A DNA stretch of 64,000 nt from the NCBI GenBank assembly GCA_964023205.1, contig OZ026837.1:9973689-10037688 (forward strand). The letters are read 5' to 3'. The notes under the pieces are model-generated. The model saw only the letters and a list, made by a program, of their open reading frames with translations. It was not told the DNA's origin and did not search any database. Each line of letters starts with the position of its first letter. Position 1 is the first letter of the stretch. Source of the DNA: Lutraria lutraria (Eukaryota; Mollusca; Bivalvia; Venerida; Mactridae). Positions 36,786 through 48,340 of this stretch are shown here, piece after piece. The position numbers and the translations under genes were made by a program.

Positions 36786-37124
36786 CTCTTACCTCCAACT
36801 TGTTCTTGATAAACTTCTTCTGATTATCTCTTCATGTAGTATGATCTTCATTCTCCACAATGATGTAATCAAGTTCATGGGCAATCGTTGAAACTGTATG
36901 ACTTCTCAATGTAGCTACTTCTGTAATATTACAAGTTAAAATATAAAGGAACATGTGTATGCATTCATGAACAAAGTGAAAATAAGCGAATTCTTTGAAT
37001 TGACATGTCCCTCCAAGCATATGCATGCATGCCTGGGTAAGCTACAAGTCCACTGCAAGCCACATTACAGCAAAACACCTTTCAAATTATTGTAAGTAAC
37101 ATTAAGGTAATTCGAATTAGTGAC

Positions 37125-37430
37125 AAAATGGCCGTCTGACATTTTAGCTATGCATCCTAAAGAAGTGGTATTGTTCAACAATTACTGAAAGTACATAAGT
37201 TAAATCAACTGAGTTTTTATCAATAGCTAATGATTAAATGTACATTTCTGCATCAGAAAAGTAATATTTGATGATTTACAAGTATCCATAATTCTCACCT
37301 GAACTTATGCTAATTCCAGTTGCCAAAATATAATGTATCATAATATCAAAATTAATTTAAACTACAATGTCCAACAATAACTTCAATATGCCATTGAGGG
37401 TTTCCATATTTTAAATTTTCATTATCATAA
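37125..37430. repeat. ~290-bp direct repeat, copy 2
   Basis: See 23158-23450. It lies about 200 bp upstream of the candidate non-coding exon 36793-36920. Confidence 0.8.
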
Positions 37431-40049
37431 ATATACCAATCAATATAAAAAAGGGAGACAACTAATGTACTCATTAATAAGATAATGAATAAACAAATAG
37501 CTACTAAATATTAAATAACTGACCGAAACCTATACAATGGTACAAGGGGACAAGGTCAAGCACATGGTCAACAAATATGTCAGCCATAAGACCGGCAAGG
37601 GCATGGTGACATTTGATTCAAGAGGGTAAAATTATGATTTGCATTATAATTGCTCCTGTTATTACAAAATAACATGACCTATCATATATAATGAATTCAA
37701 TGGATCAGAAAAAAAGTTCTAATAGAAAAGAATAGAATACATAGATCCCACATCTACAATATCTACCACCCTTGACAGCCATCTTGCTTGACAAATTTCT
37801 AATGCGCTTCATAAAAAAATCTGAAAATTGGCTAATAAACAACTCATTTGATAAAAGTTAACTTAATCAGGAAGTTATCAATGTCATAAACACATCAGGT
37901 TTAAGACAATGTAGTTGTCACATATGAATGTCCTATACTTAGAATATCCAACAAAAATATAAATATCTTCTATCAATGTCCAATGTCTGTTGAATTTGCT
38001 CAAAAAGATGACCGCCAAAGGAGGTAAATATGGTAGATGTGGGAACTATGTATACATTATAAAACTATTAAAAGATGTTCAACATGGTAATTAACATACA
38101 TGTGCATACTTACAAAGATCTATGGAATCCAAACACCAACAAACAAGTACGTTCTATCTATTCAGAGATGATATAAAGTAACTGTAAAGAGATAAATGTA
38201 ACGTTAAGTGGAAGGTTACAATGACACTTTCTGTAAATACGAGACAGATAAGTATGAAATGGATAAGACCGAAACAGACAAGGTACGAATCAATAAAATA
38301 GACTACAAACAAAAAGCAAGCCAATAATTACATTGATTGAGATTCTAATATAACAAAACGATATATAAACCAACAAAGACAATGATTACAACCAACCTCA
38401 GGACGCATTAACGTCACATGTATTACCAGGTAACGCCGCGGTAAGTTTCGTGCGTTGTGCATATAAACAAAATATCCCACTTCCGGTAAGTTCAAGAATG
38501 AGCGAGTTCGATAAACAACTATGATAAGATGGCAGTAAATCTGCGCTAGCAGCTAGGAGCGCGACTAATATTCTAGCTATAGTTTTTAATCGAACAGGCT
38601 CATTCTTAACCATAAACTGAACAATCAATATGCATCTACCCTACTAAACTGACCCAGAGACCCCATCACGGTAACACACAATTACATGTAGTTTACAAGA
38701 ATTGGAATTCAAGTTGTCTTTGTCAATGAAAAATAATTAGATAAACCTAATAATACGTGAACAGTTAGAATATGAATTTTACCAGAGATATATGATTATT
38801 GTCACTGATTTTACAAGCTTATTCACAACCTAATAAATAGTACAACACACATACAAATCAAATAAACGAGTATTTCTTTGTGTTTACGTTTCAATATATT
38901 TTAGGAAAACGAAATACATGTCACAAATAAATATTACATACCTATGGAACACGTACTTCCTTACAAAACCAAACCCAAATGTAAAATGTCAACGCGTATC
39001 TTCATGTCCATTCCTTGTGTTTTACTGGGCTCTAATGCGGTTACCCGCGAAAATGATTTCATATTCACTCAAGCTTGTCTTGAACAGCTGTTAAGAAATA
39101 TGATTGGTCGAGACTGAAATTTCTTTATCCCTATAAACGCTCACACAGAAGCTCGTGTTTCAGATAAACCGTTTTTTTCGTGTAGTGGTATGTTTAAAGT
39201 TACACGGATTTATCATAGCCTAGGGCACTTACAACCGAATTGAAACTACAATAACAAGTATACAATGCTTACTTACCTACCTATACAGATTACATGCACA
39301 AAAACTCATAGCCATATAACGTTAAATAACCCAGCTCTGATACATAGGTAACTGTATCATGAATAGATTATATATATATAAAACATTATAAAAAAAACAC
39401 TATTTATCAAGATGTTAACATATTAATAAATATATAGTGATTTTTTTAATCAGTATTAATTTTTTTATTCGTTCATTGCAACAAAAGCAAATATTACGCA
39501 TCCGCAATTTAAGTCATTTTTTACAGACTTGACAAAAGGGTCGGACCGTCCATTGTTCGGAAATGGATGGAAACGACAATGCATCTACAAATTAGTTAAT
39601 TAAACCCTCGAACATTTCGTGAATCGGAAGTTCTTGCTATCCATCTCAGACAACATGAATAACAATACGATATGCCTTTGACAGCACTGCAGTCAGTACT
39701 TTGAAATGTCTCAATGATTACTCACACATGCCTCATTTACATCAGTGAATAGTGATAGAAAGTGATATCATGAAAATTTGACTGGTGCATTAGGCCTAAA
39801 AATGTTTGTTTCAGGACCTACCGTAATTTTCCCCGCGACCCTAGATATTTTCATTGGGCTGGAGGAACAGCACACCAATTTTCTCACATTTTCCACACGC
39901 TTTTAATGGCGCAACAAAGCACCGACCTATCAACCTTAGTTATAATGAGTACTTAACCAGAAACAAACATAATGTTTTTCGTTTCATTTAACGATAAGAC
40001 CGTTGCAAAAGTGTTACAGAATTACAACCGAATTTAACGTTAATATACC

Positions 40050-40561
40050 GAGGCCGTATTTATAAAACTTCTTAATTTAAGATTTCTTTAATTTTTTTAC
40101 TGAAATATCGTAAATCTGATCATTTAGTACTTAAATTTGAGAAATATCTAAGTGTTATTCATAAATGATATTAGCTTTATTTTCAGACAACTTGAATATC
40201 GACTTATTTGAAGATACTAGTAGCTAAAACGTTATCATAAATACCGAATCACCAACTGGACAGATAAACAGAGGGAACTAGATTCTAAATATATTGCACG
40301 TTATTGATAAGTCTATTCATAATTCATCACCAATGTTTCGAAGAATTCAATCATGCTAAAAAGTTTACTTTTGGTTTCAACAGTCTAAATAACATTAAAG
40401 TAACCGGCTTCGCGACTGTCTTTTTAAAGACATTTCTTGTTGAATTAAGAATGTTCTTAACTAAGATATTTCTGAAGCCCGTTCTGAAAAACTTATATTT
40501 GATTTCGCTATTTTTTACCAAGTTTTAAAACATAATTGAGATGTTTTATAAATACGGGCCC
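40050..40561. mobile_element. GTATTTATAAA-type MITE, second member of the GGGCCCGTATT family
   Basis: GAGGCCGTATTTATAAAACT at the left and the complement of GTTTTATAAATACGGGCCC at the right. It resembles the 57810 element in its ends and in repeated inner CTTAATTTAAG-like motifs; 512 bp long. Confidence 0.7.
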
Positions 40562-40942
40562 TATAGTTCATTTAATATTTCAAGGATAACCCGTCTCAAG
40601 TTTTTTGTCTCGATAATCTTTCTAGGAATAGTAAAAGCTTGTGGTATATGATGTTTGTCAATCTGTACAGAAATCAGTTCACGAGCTTCATCTATAAATA
40701 TATGATTCATAAAAAATCGTTTGAGTTTAGAGTCAAATGCAACCAGTTTGCAGAGTAACTAAACCGTAATTTCTCTTCAATCGTGTATGATTTCGTTTCC
40801 ATATAGTTATAACCAATTCGAACTATGTTGGCCGTGAAGACATTAAACTTCAGAATAGACCCGAACGCAAATTTTCAATAAATATTTCTTCCTCAGGCAA
40901 TTATGACGGATGAAATGAAATCTAAATATGACACAGACAGAG

Positions 40943-40947
<5 letters not shown>

Positions 40948-40974
<27 letters not shown>
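40948..40974. repeat. (GT)n microsatellite
   Basis: About 13 uninterrupted GT dinucleotides. Confidence 0.9.
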
Positions 40975-40976
<2 letters not shown>

Positions 40977-41179
40977 ATGATCTTGCTGATACAAACTTTC
41001 TCAACGTGCTATTCCTCGCTTATAGAGTGAACAATTAAGAAAAAATGTTTGTACAATGTAGTAGATGAAATTACCGATTATAGTACAAAATCAATGTCAC
41101 GTGATACGTGTTTATATTCGGTAAATGTGCTTGTGTGTTTACAGAGAAGCAGTAGCATTCAACTGTATGAATTGTAAAA

Positions 41180-41740
41180 TAACCATTCTCAAATCCAAAC
41201 AGCTTGAATCTCGAACATTCAAATCTCCAGATTTAAACACTCTGCACTCAAACCCTAGCTCTCAAATCTCAGTACTCAAATCCTGACTCTAAACTGTCCA
41301 CACTTAAATCTCAGTACTCAATTCCTGACTCTAAACTCTCCACACTCAAATCTCAGTACTCAAATCCTGACTCTAAACTCTCCACACTCAAATCTCAGTA
41401 CTCAAATCCTGACTGTAAACTCTTCACACTCAAATCTCAGTACTCAAAGCCTGACTCTAAACTCTCCACACTCAAGTCTCAGCACTCAAGCCCTAGCTGT
41501 CAAATCACTGCACTCATGCATATCTTAGCTCTCAGATCTCAGCACTCAAATCCTAGCTCTCAAAGTTTAGCACTCATTTCCTGACTCTAAGCATTCCACA
41601 CTCAGATCCTGGCTCTATACTCTCGGCACTCAAACCTTATAGCTCTCAAATCTCAGTACTCAAATCCTGACACTAAACTCTCCGCACTCAAATATATCAG
41701 CACTCAAATCTTAGCTCGCATATTTCAGTACTCAAATCCT
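41180..41740. repeat. Minisatellite of 14-nt subrepeats in 42-bp units
   Basis: CACTCAAATCTCAG, TACTCAAATCCTGA and CTCTAAACTCTCCA follow one another, giving a 42-bp unit repeated well at 41280-41480 and more loosely on either side. Confidence 0.8.
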
Positions 41741-42967
41741 TTCATGTCAGATTTTATTCGTCTTAGGTAGGATCTCATTCTAATGTCGTGTCTGAGAACC
41801 GGTTCTTACATTTACCTTTTGTATAAGGATAGGGTTTTACACTGACTGTAAAGGTACCCTCGTCTTTAGAAAACTCGATCATCAAGCCGACTTTTATCAA
41901 CTGATTTATTCGAATTTATTGAAACATACCACCTGATACACATAACCGTCTACATATATGTATATATACTGACCCAAAGTGAGAACTTTATAATTACATA
42001 GAATTCAAAAGTTTATATTTTGTTGATTAGTTTATATTAGGGGTTATTTCTTCTGTCTTCGAAGCTTCAGTGTCATAATTGTTTTCGTTGTATCTGTGTA
42101 ATTTATTGGATGAAAATCAGTCAATTTCACTGAAAATATATCTTTCTAAGTAAAATAAGACCTACTTTAATTTTAACATCCAAAATGCTAATGGGGCTTA
42201 AAAGGATCTGAATGAAAATTTCTGAAAATTTAAAATGATCACACAGCATTTGGAAACAAGAAATTACTGACTGCATACTTTAAAATCATCATTATTCAGT
42301 GTGACCTCATTTTTTTAGAATGCATTGCAGAATGCGTCGCATCATTGAATTTACATACTAGTATGGGCCATGCCATGCAAAAATGTGTCTTATGTCAATT
42401 TTTATCGAAAATGTGTTTTACACCAGATAGTAAAGTTCAATCTTTTGTCTTTATTTTCGTATTTTTTGTTTTGATTTCCGTCGAATAGTTACTTTTTTAT
42501 ATTAAGAACAAACGAAGCACCGTCAGAATTTGAACATACTTTTTTAACGTCATGACGTTGACGTTACGTCCAGACTAACGTACGAGTACTTCTAAAATAA
42601 CGTTTCCCAGGGATATTTTCGTTATTAAATGCTTTAAATTTGTAACTTATTGTACAGTATCAATATATAATGTAATATCATTTTGTGTTAGGCAGATGAT
42701 AGATTTCTAAAACATTCTATTTACACCAAGCAGAACATACATCTATCAAACTACAAGTAGAACTACAGTTGTGTTAACCTATAATAAAACTTCCACAATT
42801 TATGTAGCCGTTCAAAAATAAATTATATAAACATATCAGAATGCATAATTGGTTCAAAGCGTTAGGGTGAACATTTGCATAGTTATGCTTCATCTGGGTT
42901 GATATACTGAGAGTTATTGGTATAAAAAAAACATAAGAAGAAAGCAATGGACAATTATTTTGATTTA
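41741..42967. other. Gene-free stretch
   Basis: AT-rich. One palindromic patch, AACGTCATGACGTT, at 42547-42560; otherwise nothing recognised. Confidence 0.55.
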
Positions 42968-44734
42968 TCACTTTGTGAAAATCATTTTACACAATATCCA
43001 TACATGTATATTTAAAAGTTCATCAGGCCTTGGACATGTGACATCCTGGCATTCTGTCCTCACAAGCGGTCTGACAGTCTTATACAGATATCTCTGGCGT
43101 TCAAATGACATCTTTGCTGGCTGACAAATCGTTGGGCGTGTCGCAGTGTCAACTTGTGCTCCTGTGGCCATGATCATTTTCCTCTCAAGGACTGTGTCAT
43201 TAACACAGGCTTTATCCAACACAGAGCCAGGCTCAGTCTTCGTTAAGTAGAAGTGATGATAACCTGATATATAAATATGTTAAATTACCTGACATTGATT
43301 TGATAAGAATAAGAATAGTACTTGTTGACAGTCATATTACTATTTAACGACATGTGAATCATAATTTCAATACTTTAAAAAGATGTACTTCTAAACACAC
43401 TAAATATCACCATACGCGTACTCTTCAGACTTGTTTACTCGTACGTAAACAATGTCATCTCCTAACAATATTTATGGATCTCGTATTTATTGTTAAAATT
43501 AATACTAATTTAACACGACAAACATTACAATACGAAGTTTTATTGCTAAATATGAACTAATACAGTATTGTTACCTTGGATACCTTTCAACGGTTTGAAT
43601 GTTAATGAAAGGAAACTCTTCCAATCTCTCCACACCCACGTTGGCTCATTGTCATTATTGGGATAGGTTTACTACAGAAGCTAGTTCTTTTAGTGAGTCC
43701 ACATCGATGTAACTTCTTGACGAAACCAAAGCAACCATCAACACATGCAGCACCTGATATTACATTAGGATTGTAATGAATGAAATGTGTCATGTATTCC
43801 GTTCATATTTTGTATCACTAAGATGATGGTATAATTATTTAAGTTCAACAGTTTACAGCAATTTTAGCTTTGATTAATATTTTAGGAAATGATACAGAAA
43901 GTTATATACATGTGCATTCTTTAACAGTTTTTAACCATGGTCATTTTAGGTGAAAAACATCGTTTATTCAGATCTAGCATTTTAATTTGCAAATGGATCA
44001 TGACATGTATGCCATGAAAGTGATGTTTAAGTTTATTTCACTAACCTTATATGACCGGACACTTGCATATGAAGATCAATACCGTCATGCAGCCCTTGAA
44101 TAGTTCTCCAACTCAAATATGCAAACATAAATCTGTTCTTATTTTGCCCTGAAAGATTTCATGTTATGACAGGTTAAACTACATTGATAAAGAAAGACCA
44201 GTATTATTATATTATAAGCTTGAGGTTAGAAAGAATGGGGCTATGTAAAAAGGTACATTGAGTATGTTTATTTTCAATTTCCCATATAGTATACTACAGT
44301 GAAGTTCCTCTATTAAGACAACCCTTCGGACCGCCATGAAGTGGTCTTAATTTGAAGTCGGTCTTAATAGATAACAATATTGATATGTAGTTCAACTGTT
44401 CTGTTACTTGATTGTGTGTATACATGTACTTGTATTTTTGCATCTATTTTCTTCATACTGTTTATGTACTTCAAGTAGTAAAAAAACTGATTTATGAACA
44501 TGTGTCAATGAGTGATTTCATGGTCCCCTGGTAGCAAAGAAAGTCGGACATTAATCAAATTGTATCACATAGTTCTAACACCAACAAACTGTTATGTAAA
44601 CAAAATGGCTTACTTACCTCCACAGTTATCACAATGAATAGATATATGGTTTTCACCATGTGAGTAAAACGTTAGAGCATGATCTAACATACTGATTACA
44701 GCATTTGGTCCATGGGTAGCTGAACCGTCTGGTC
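42968..44734 (-). pseudogene. Decayed multi-exon gene of an HCDNC/GQNKN transposon-associated family (DUF7869-like)
   Basis: Exons: 44734-44618 (THGPNAVISMLDHAL and ISIHCDNCG), 44148-44046 (GQNKNRFMFAYLSWRTIQGL), 43753-43575 (DGCFGFVKKLHR, DSLKELASVVNLSQ, WVWRDWKSFLSL in different frames) and 43263-42968 (YHHFYLTKTEPGSVL to a TGA at 42968). The order matches a metazoan family of uncharacterised, probably RNase-H-fold proteins often tied to mobile DNA (I recall the Pfam label DUF7869; not checked). Exon 3 has frame breaks at its start, after LHR and after NLSQ, so the copy is broken. The N-terminal part was not found. Confidence 0.55.
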
Positions 44735-44879
44735 CTGCAAAATAGTCATATCAGAAAATATATATACAAGTATAGTATAGCGTTGTATGAGCGCGTTAGG
44801 AATACGTTGCTATTCTAACAGTAGTGCATTTTGGAGGTCATTTAATTATGGTATCAATTTGAAGACTGGACCAGGCCTT

Positions 44880-45340
44880 TCGATCCAATTATTCATCCCA
44901 TTCTGTGTATTCTATGGGGTTCATGTCCGGGATAAAGCGGACCAAGCCCCGGGAAGACGTTAACGTTATTCTGAACAATGGATTTTGTGGTTATATGCGC
45001 CGTGTGAGAATCTTGCATTGTCGTGCTGAAAAATGCTAGGTCCGTTATGTTGCATGAATAATATCAGTGAGTTGTTTCAAAAATTGATGTAACGCTGAGC
45101 ATTGGCATTTCCTGGGATATTGACAACATTGACTCCTCTTAAAATTGTTGTCTGGGGGACACAAAAATACATGGTTCGATTGCTTGTGTGTCATTCGAGT
45201 GACGTTTTACTGTGTACTGACATGACAAACTCCGATTGTAACAGATCCCACTTTTAAAATGGCCCCACGTACGCTTTTTAGGTTTGTATGCCGTTTGCGC
45301 ACTCGTAACATGCAATCATGATCGACTATCATCCTATGGA
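44880..45340 (-). pseudogene. Tc1-like transposase fragment (DD34E type), broken
   Basis: Minus-strand frames carry NAQRYINF, then FQHDNARF (45028-45011 encodes QHDNAR), HTAHITT and QNNVNVF, then IPDMNPIE (44926-44909 encodes DMNPIE). The spacing of QHD to NPIE fits the second Asp and Glu of a Tc1/mariner DD34E triad. Frameshifts and stops separate the blocks. The terminal inverted repeats were not identified; a MITE adjoins at 45416. Confidence 0.7.
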
Positions 45341-45415
45341 TGTCCACCTGTAAGCATGTCATGCATCTTGATAACACATGTTCCGACCCACTGTGTGAAT
45401 ACATGTATTTAGATT

Positions 45416-45576
45416 CAGTATAATCTCTCCGAAGCAACACCCTTTGGTGGTTATGTTGTTGTAGAGAGGCTGATGCTTTAGAAAGGTTAAATTGATATAT
45501 AGTGGGGAAAATCATGCAGTCATTGAAGGGAGGGGGATGCTCAAGAGAGGGCCTCTCTTGAGAGGTTGTACTGTAA
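45416..45576. mobile_element. CAGT-ACCTCTCC family MITE
   Basis: TCAGTATAATCTCTCC to GAGAGGTTGTACTGTA with AGCAACACCCTTTGG inside. It abuts the Tc1-like remnant. A half copy (CTACAGTGAAGTTCCTC) may lie at 44293-44375. Confidence 0.65.
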
Positions 45577-46133
45577 ACATCTGTCAACATTTATATCTGT
45601 AAATGATCAACATATTATGATATAAAAGTGTATATATATAATTAACAATTTTCTAGTATTTTCTAGTGTAATATCCTAAATAAAATTTTACCATTTAAAG
45701 GGAAGCTAATCTAGCACAACAAATATACACGAATTGATTCCCTTGTGTACCGTTTATAAAGTGATGTAGATGAACTGCTGAGTTGTTAGGCATTTATTGG
45801 CTAAATGCACATTGTACTTGTAATGAATGATCCTATTTCTTTATACCCCTTCATGTCTACATAAATCGTAATTCTTTTTTTTTTTAATTATAGATTTTTT
45901 GTAATATTAATTTTGTAGGTATGACTTGATACCGGAAAGGGCTCGTTAATTTTTAGTTAATGCATTTTTTCAAAATATTTCTTTATCATTTCGTTTTTTA
46001 ATGAAAATACGTATTTGACAAAATTGTGTAAAAATCTGCATTTCAAAGCATTTTGTGAATACTTATATTAAGTGCACTCATTTGACTGATCGGAACTTTG
46101 AGGACTTGACATGCTCGGAAAGGACGCGGATAT
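45577..46133. other. Gene-free stretch with weak similarity to 53.85-54.06 kb
   Basis: TTTTTTCAAAATATTTC, TGACTGATCGGAACTTTG and GCTCGGAAAGGACGCG have loose counterparts in the same order and orientation at 53880-54055, suggesting an old shared repeat flanking both the 6.4-kb element and the retroelement remnant. Confidence 0.35.
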
Positions 46134-46468
46134 TATGGAAGGGAATATCCGCCAGTACATGCATGCTGTTAAATGACAATTGCATCTTGTCTTGTTACAT
46201 GCATATTGTTAAATGACAATTGCATCTTGTCTTGTTTCATTCGTTTTACACTAACTGCAACTGCCGTGTGCCTTTATGCTTCTTTCCATCAGTAAGTGGC
46301 ACGTGGCTTGATTCTATCCTTACTCTATGTATATAAATTACATATTCTTGCGTGTAAATGACAAATGCATCTATTATATTCATTATTATTATACCGACAC
46401 ATGCATGTTAACATCAATGATTGCAAGTTCAGCAAGGCGAAACCAATTAGCACTAAGCAGCAGCTAGC

Positions 46469-47260
46469 ATGAACTTAGACGAATGCATTTGTAATATTCA
46501 ATTCATACAATACTGGGAACCAGATTTTTTCGGCAGTTTCCGTAAAAAGGTCAACCACGCACGGTGCGTACACAAAAAACTACTCGACGAATTAGTGTAA
46601 GTTGAGCGAAACGGGACAAAAAATGTTACTGTAGAATTTGTAGCCATTCTTCATCGATGTCAATACATCGTTTCAAAAGCAGCAGATACTATATTGGTGG
46701 AGGTGAAGGTAAGTCCAGAGTAAGTTTTATCCTAAAATAACAGTTATTGTGTACTCTGTCATGTGAAATTATGTTTTAGTTATTGCTGTTGTGTGAGGAG
46801 AATTTTATTTCTATCAGGGATCTACCGGTATATAACAATGTTATATAGCATACCTGTTCATATACAGTTAAACCTGTGAACAAAGGCTATCCTTGGAAAA
46901 TACATAATTGTTAATTACCAAGTGCATGGCATTTATTTGGATGTCATTTTGTTTTAAGCAATCAATGTTCAATATGAAAGACCTACACTAAAAAGAACAG
47001 TTTTAAATTTTTCATTTGCATCAACATTCATTTCTGTTATTCATATATCAGTACAGTTGGGTACAAGTGACTGTATAGTATATCCCATTCCCATCAGGTT
47101 TCTGTATTGCTCCCTGTATTTAGATATTGTGTTTCATTTTGTACCACACAAAAATGATCTAAATATCACTTATCACAAACAGTGCCATTACAGTATGGAT
47201 AAACATAAATGTTGGTATTTGAATGTGTCTGTTTATTTTATTGCAGGTATAAAACATTAA
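46469..47260 (+). CDS. Hypothetical small spliced gene (3 exons, 71 aa) inside the 46.1-52.5 kb inverted-repeat element
   Basis: Exons 46469-46596 (donor AGT|GTAAGT), 46635-46708 (acceptor TACTGTAG, donor GAAG|GTAAGT) and 47247-47260 (acceptor TTATTGCAG). Phases 2/1 and 1/2 match and the frame ends in TAA. The peptide begins MNLDECICNIQFIQYW and includes SFRKKVNHARCVHKKLLDEL and RFKSSRYYIGGGEG. I do not recognise it. It may be the 5' end of a longer decayed transposon gene whose later exons are the coding-like stretches at 47355-47640 and 50850-50950. Confidence 0.3.
46864..46985. mobile_element. CAGTCAAACCTGTG family MITE, copy 7 (3' truncated)
   Basis: ACAGTTAAACCTGTGAACAA start and ATTTGGATGTCATTTTG interior are present, but the far end is missing. 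Confidence 0.55.
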
Positions 47261-47354
47261 AGAAAAAAACAAGCTGGTGAGAGTTGACAGATATGGAGGT
47301 ATTTTGATGCATGGAGGATATGTTTGCTAGTGATCCAACATTTATTTCTACCTC

Positions 47355-47640
47355 AGTTGTGTCTTCTATCACAACTTCACCAAGGGTATCCGCGCAATTG
47401 TTGATTCTTCTCAAATCAATGAGAAAGATGCGTTAAAGGATGAGCAGCCAGTATACTTTTTCCCCTGAGTTAAATGAAAGGACCACCCATATAGCTTTGA
47501 TGATGACACCCCTAGATTGTTTGAGATATTTCAAGAAGAACATAGACATATGCACAATGTGAGGATAGCTTAGGACACAATTAAGGTGTGTGTCTACCTT
47601 GAAAACACTAGTCATCCTACTTGAATCAAAGGATAGATAA
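47355..47640 (+). pseudogene. Coding-like stretch with in-frame stops, unknown family
   Basis: Downstream of a good acceptor (TTTCTACCTCAG near 47356) one plus-strand frame reads like protein: YHNFTKGIRAIVDSSQ, EKDALKDEQPVYFF, then after stops PYSFDDDTPRLFEIFQEEH and IKVCVYLENTSHP. Four stops interrupt about 95 codons. It is likely a decayed exon of whatever gene the surrounding element once carried. No family recognised. Confidence 0.3.
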
Positions 47641-47932
47641 AATACAACAATTATCATTTTTTTCATTTGTCTATTTATTATAATGTTTATTTATGTATTT
47701 CTGTAAACAATAAATTCAGTAACCAATTGAATCATGTCTCAGTTTTAACAATAAACATATTTCATTATTGTCAATTAGTACAACTAATTGAAATATAACT
47801 GACAACCATAATAATAATTGCACATGTCTTCCAATGCTTCACTGTTAAAAATGAGACTTAATGAAATTAAAATACTTCAAAAAATTGAAGTGAGGTGAAT
47901 TAATTAGTCATTACAGGAACATGTATTTTGGA

Positions 47933-48093
47933 CTACAGTCAAGACTTTGAAGGCCATCCTTGGGAAATAGAAAATTTGGCCTATATTGACAGATGGCTCT
48001 TATTCAGGAATTATTTTGTTCTAAATGATAAATGACGGTTTAGAAAGAATGACCTTTTATTCACAAGGTGACCTTTATTCGGAGGTTTGACAG
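47933..48093. mobile_element. CAGTCAAACCTGTG family MITE, copy 8
   Basis: TACAGTCAAGACTTTGAAGG to GGAGGTTTGACAGTA, with the usual CTTATTCAGG and CCTTTTATTCAC interior. Confidence 0.65.
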
Positions 48094-48340
48094 TATCTAG
48101 ATATTTAACATTTGTACAATTGACAATATTGACTGAAAATTTGCATTTATTATTAAGTAATAATTAACATGAAGAACCTAGAATAGTGATCAATTCAAAT
48201 ACAAAAATATCTTTACAAAACAATTTAGAAATTACTTTGACACTAAATAGGCTGATGCTTACAAATGATGAATAATCAATTCACATGTATTACTTATTAT
48301 CATGGATTTGCATTTACATCAAATAAGTCAACTTCTTAGA

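Larger units (their letters stand above)
26395..39000 (-). ncRNA. Candidate spliced non-coding transcript; satellite array lies in its intron
   Basis: Splice-consensus blocks on the minus strand: a 5' exon ending at 38942 (donor CATAG|GTATGT) and/or an alternative one ending at 38397 (CTGAG|GTTGGT); 36920-36793 (acceptor ATATTACAG, donor TTGGAG|GTAAGAG); 28283-28200 (acceptor TTGATAG, donor CATAAG|GTGAGT); and a terminal exon from 26733 downwards (acceptor ATATTTCAG) running into a SINE. No frame stays open across the exons, so I call it non-coding. Exon order, start and end are inferred. Another possibility is chance splice-like sites. Confidence 0.3.
37431..41179. other. Mostly featureless region with candidate 5' exons of the non-coding transcript
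   Basis: Donor-like sites at 38397 and 38942 (minus), the 40050-40561 MITE and the GT microsatellite are the only recognisable items. A 76-codon minus frame at 38398-38628 ends at the 38397 donor region and shows no known domain. Confidence 0.5.

Noticed and set aside
36589..36798. Hydrophobic 69-codon frame at the end of the satellite
   Set aside because: It reads the pyrimidine-rich strand of the satellite (Ser/Phe/Leu-rich by composition) and is not maintained in other units.
38398..38628. 76-codon minus-strand open frame as a protein gene
   Set aside because: No known motif or downstream exon in phase; kept only as part of a possible non-coding 5' exon.
45207..45590. 127-codon minus-strand frame as an intact gene
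   Set aside because: It runs from a MITE into the Tc1-like remnant; only the latter part has coding ancestry and it is in broken frames.
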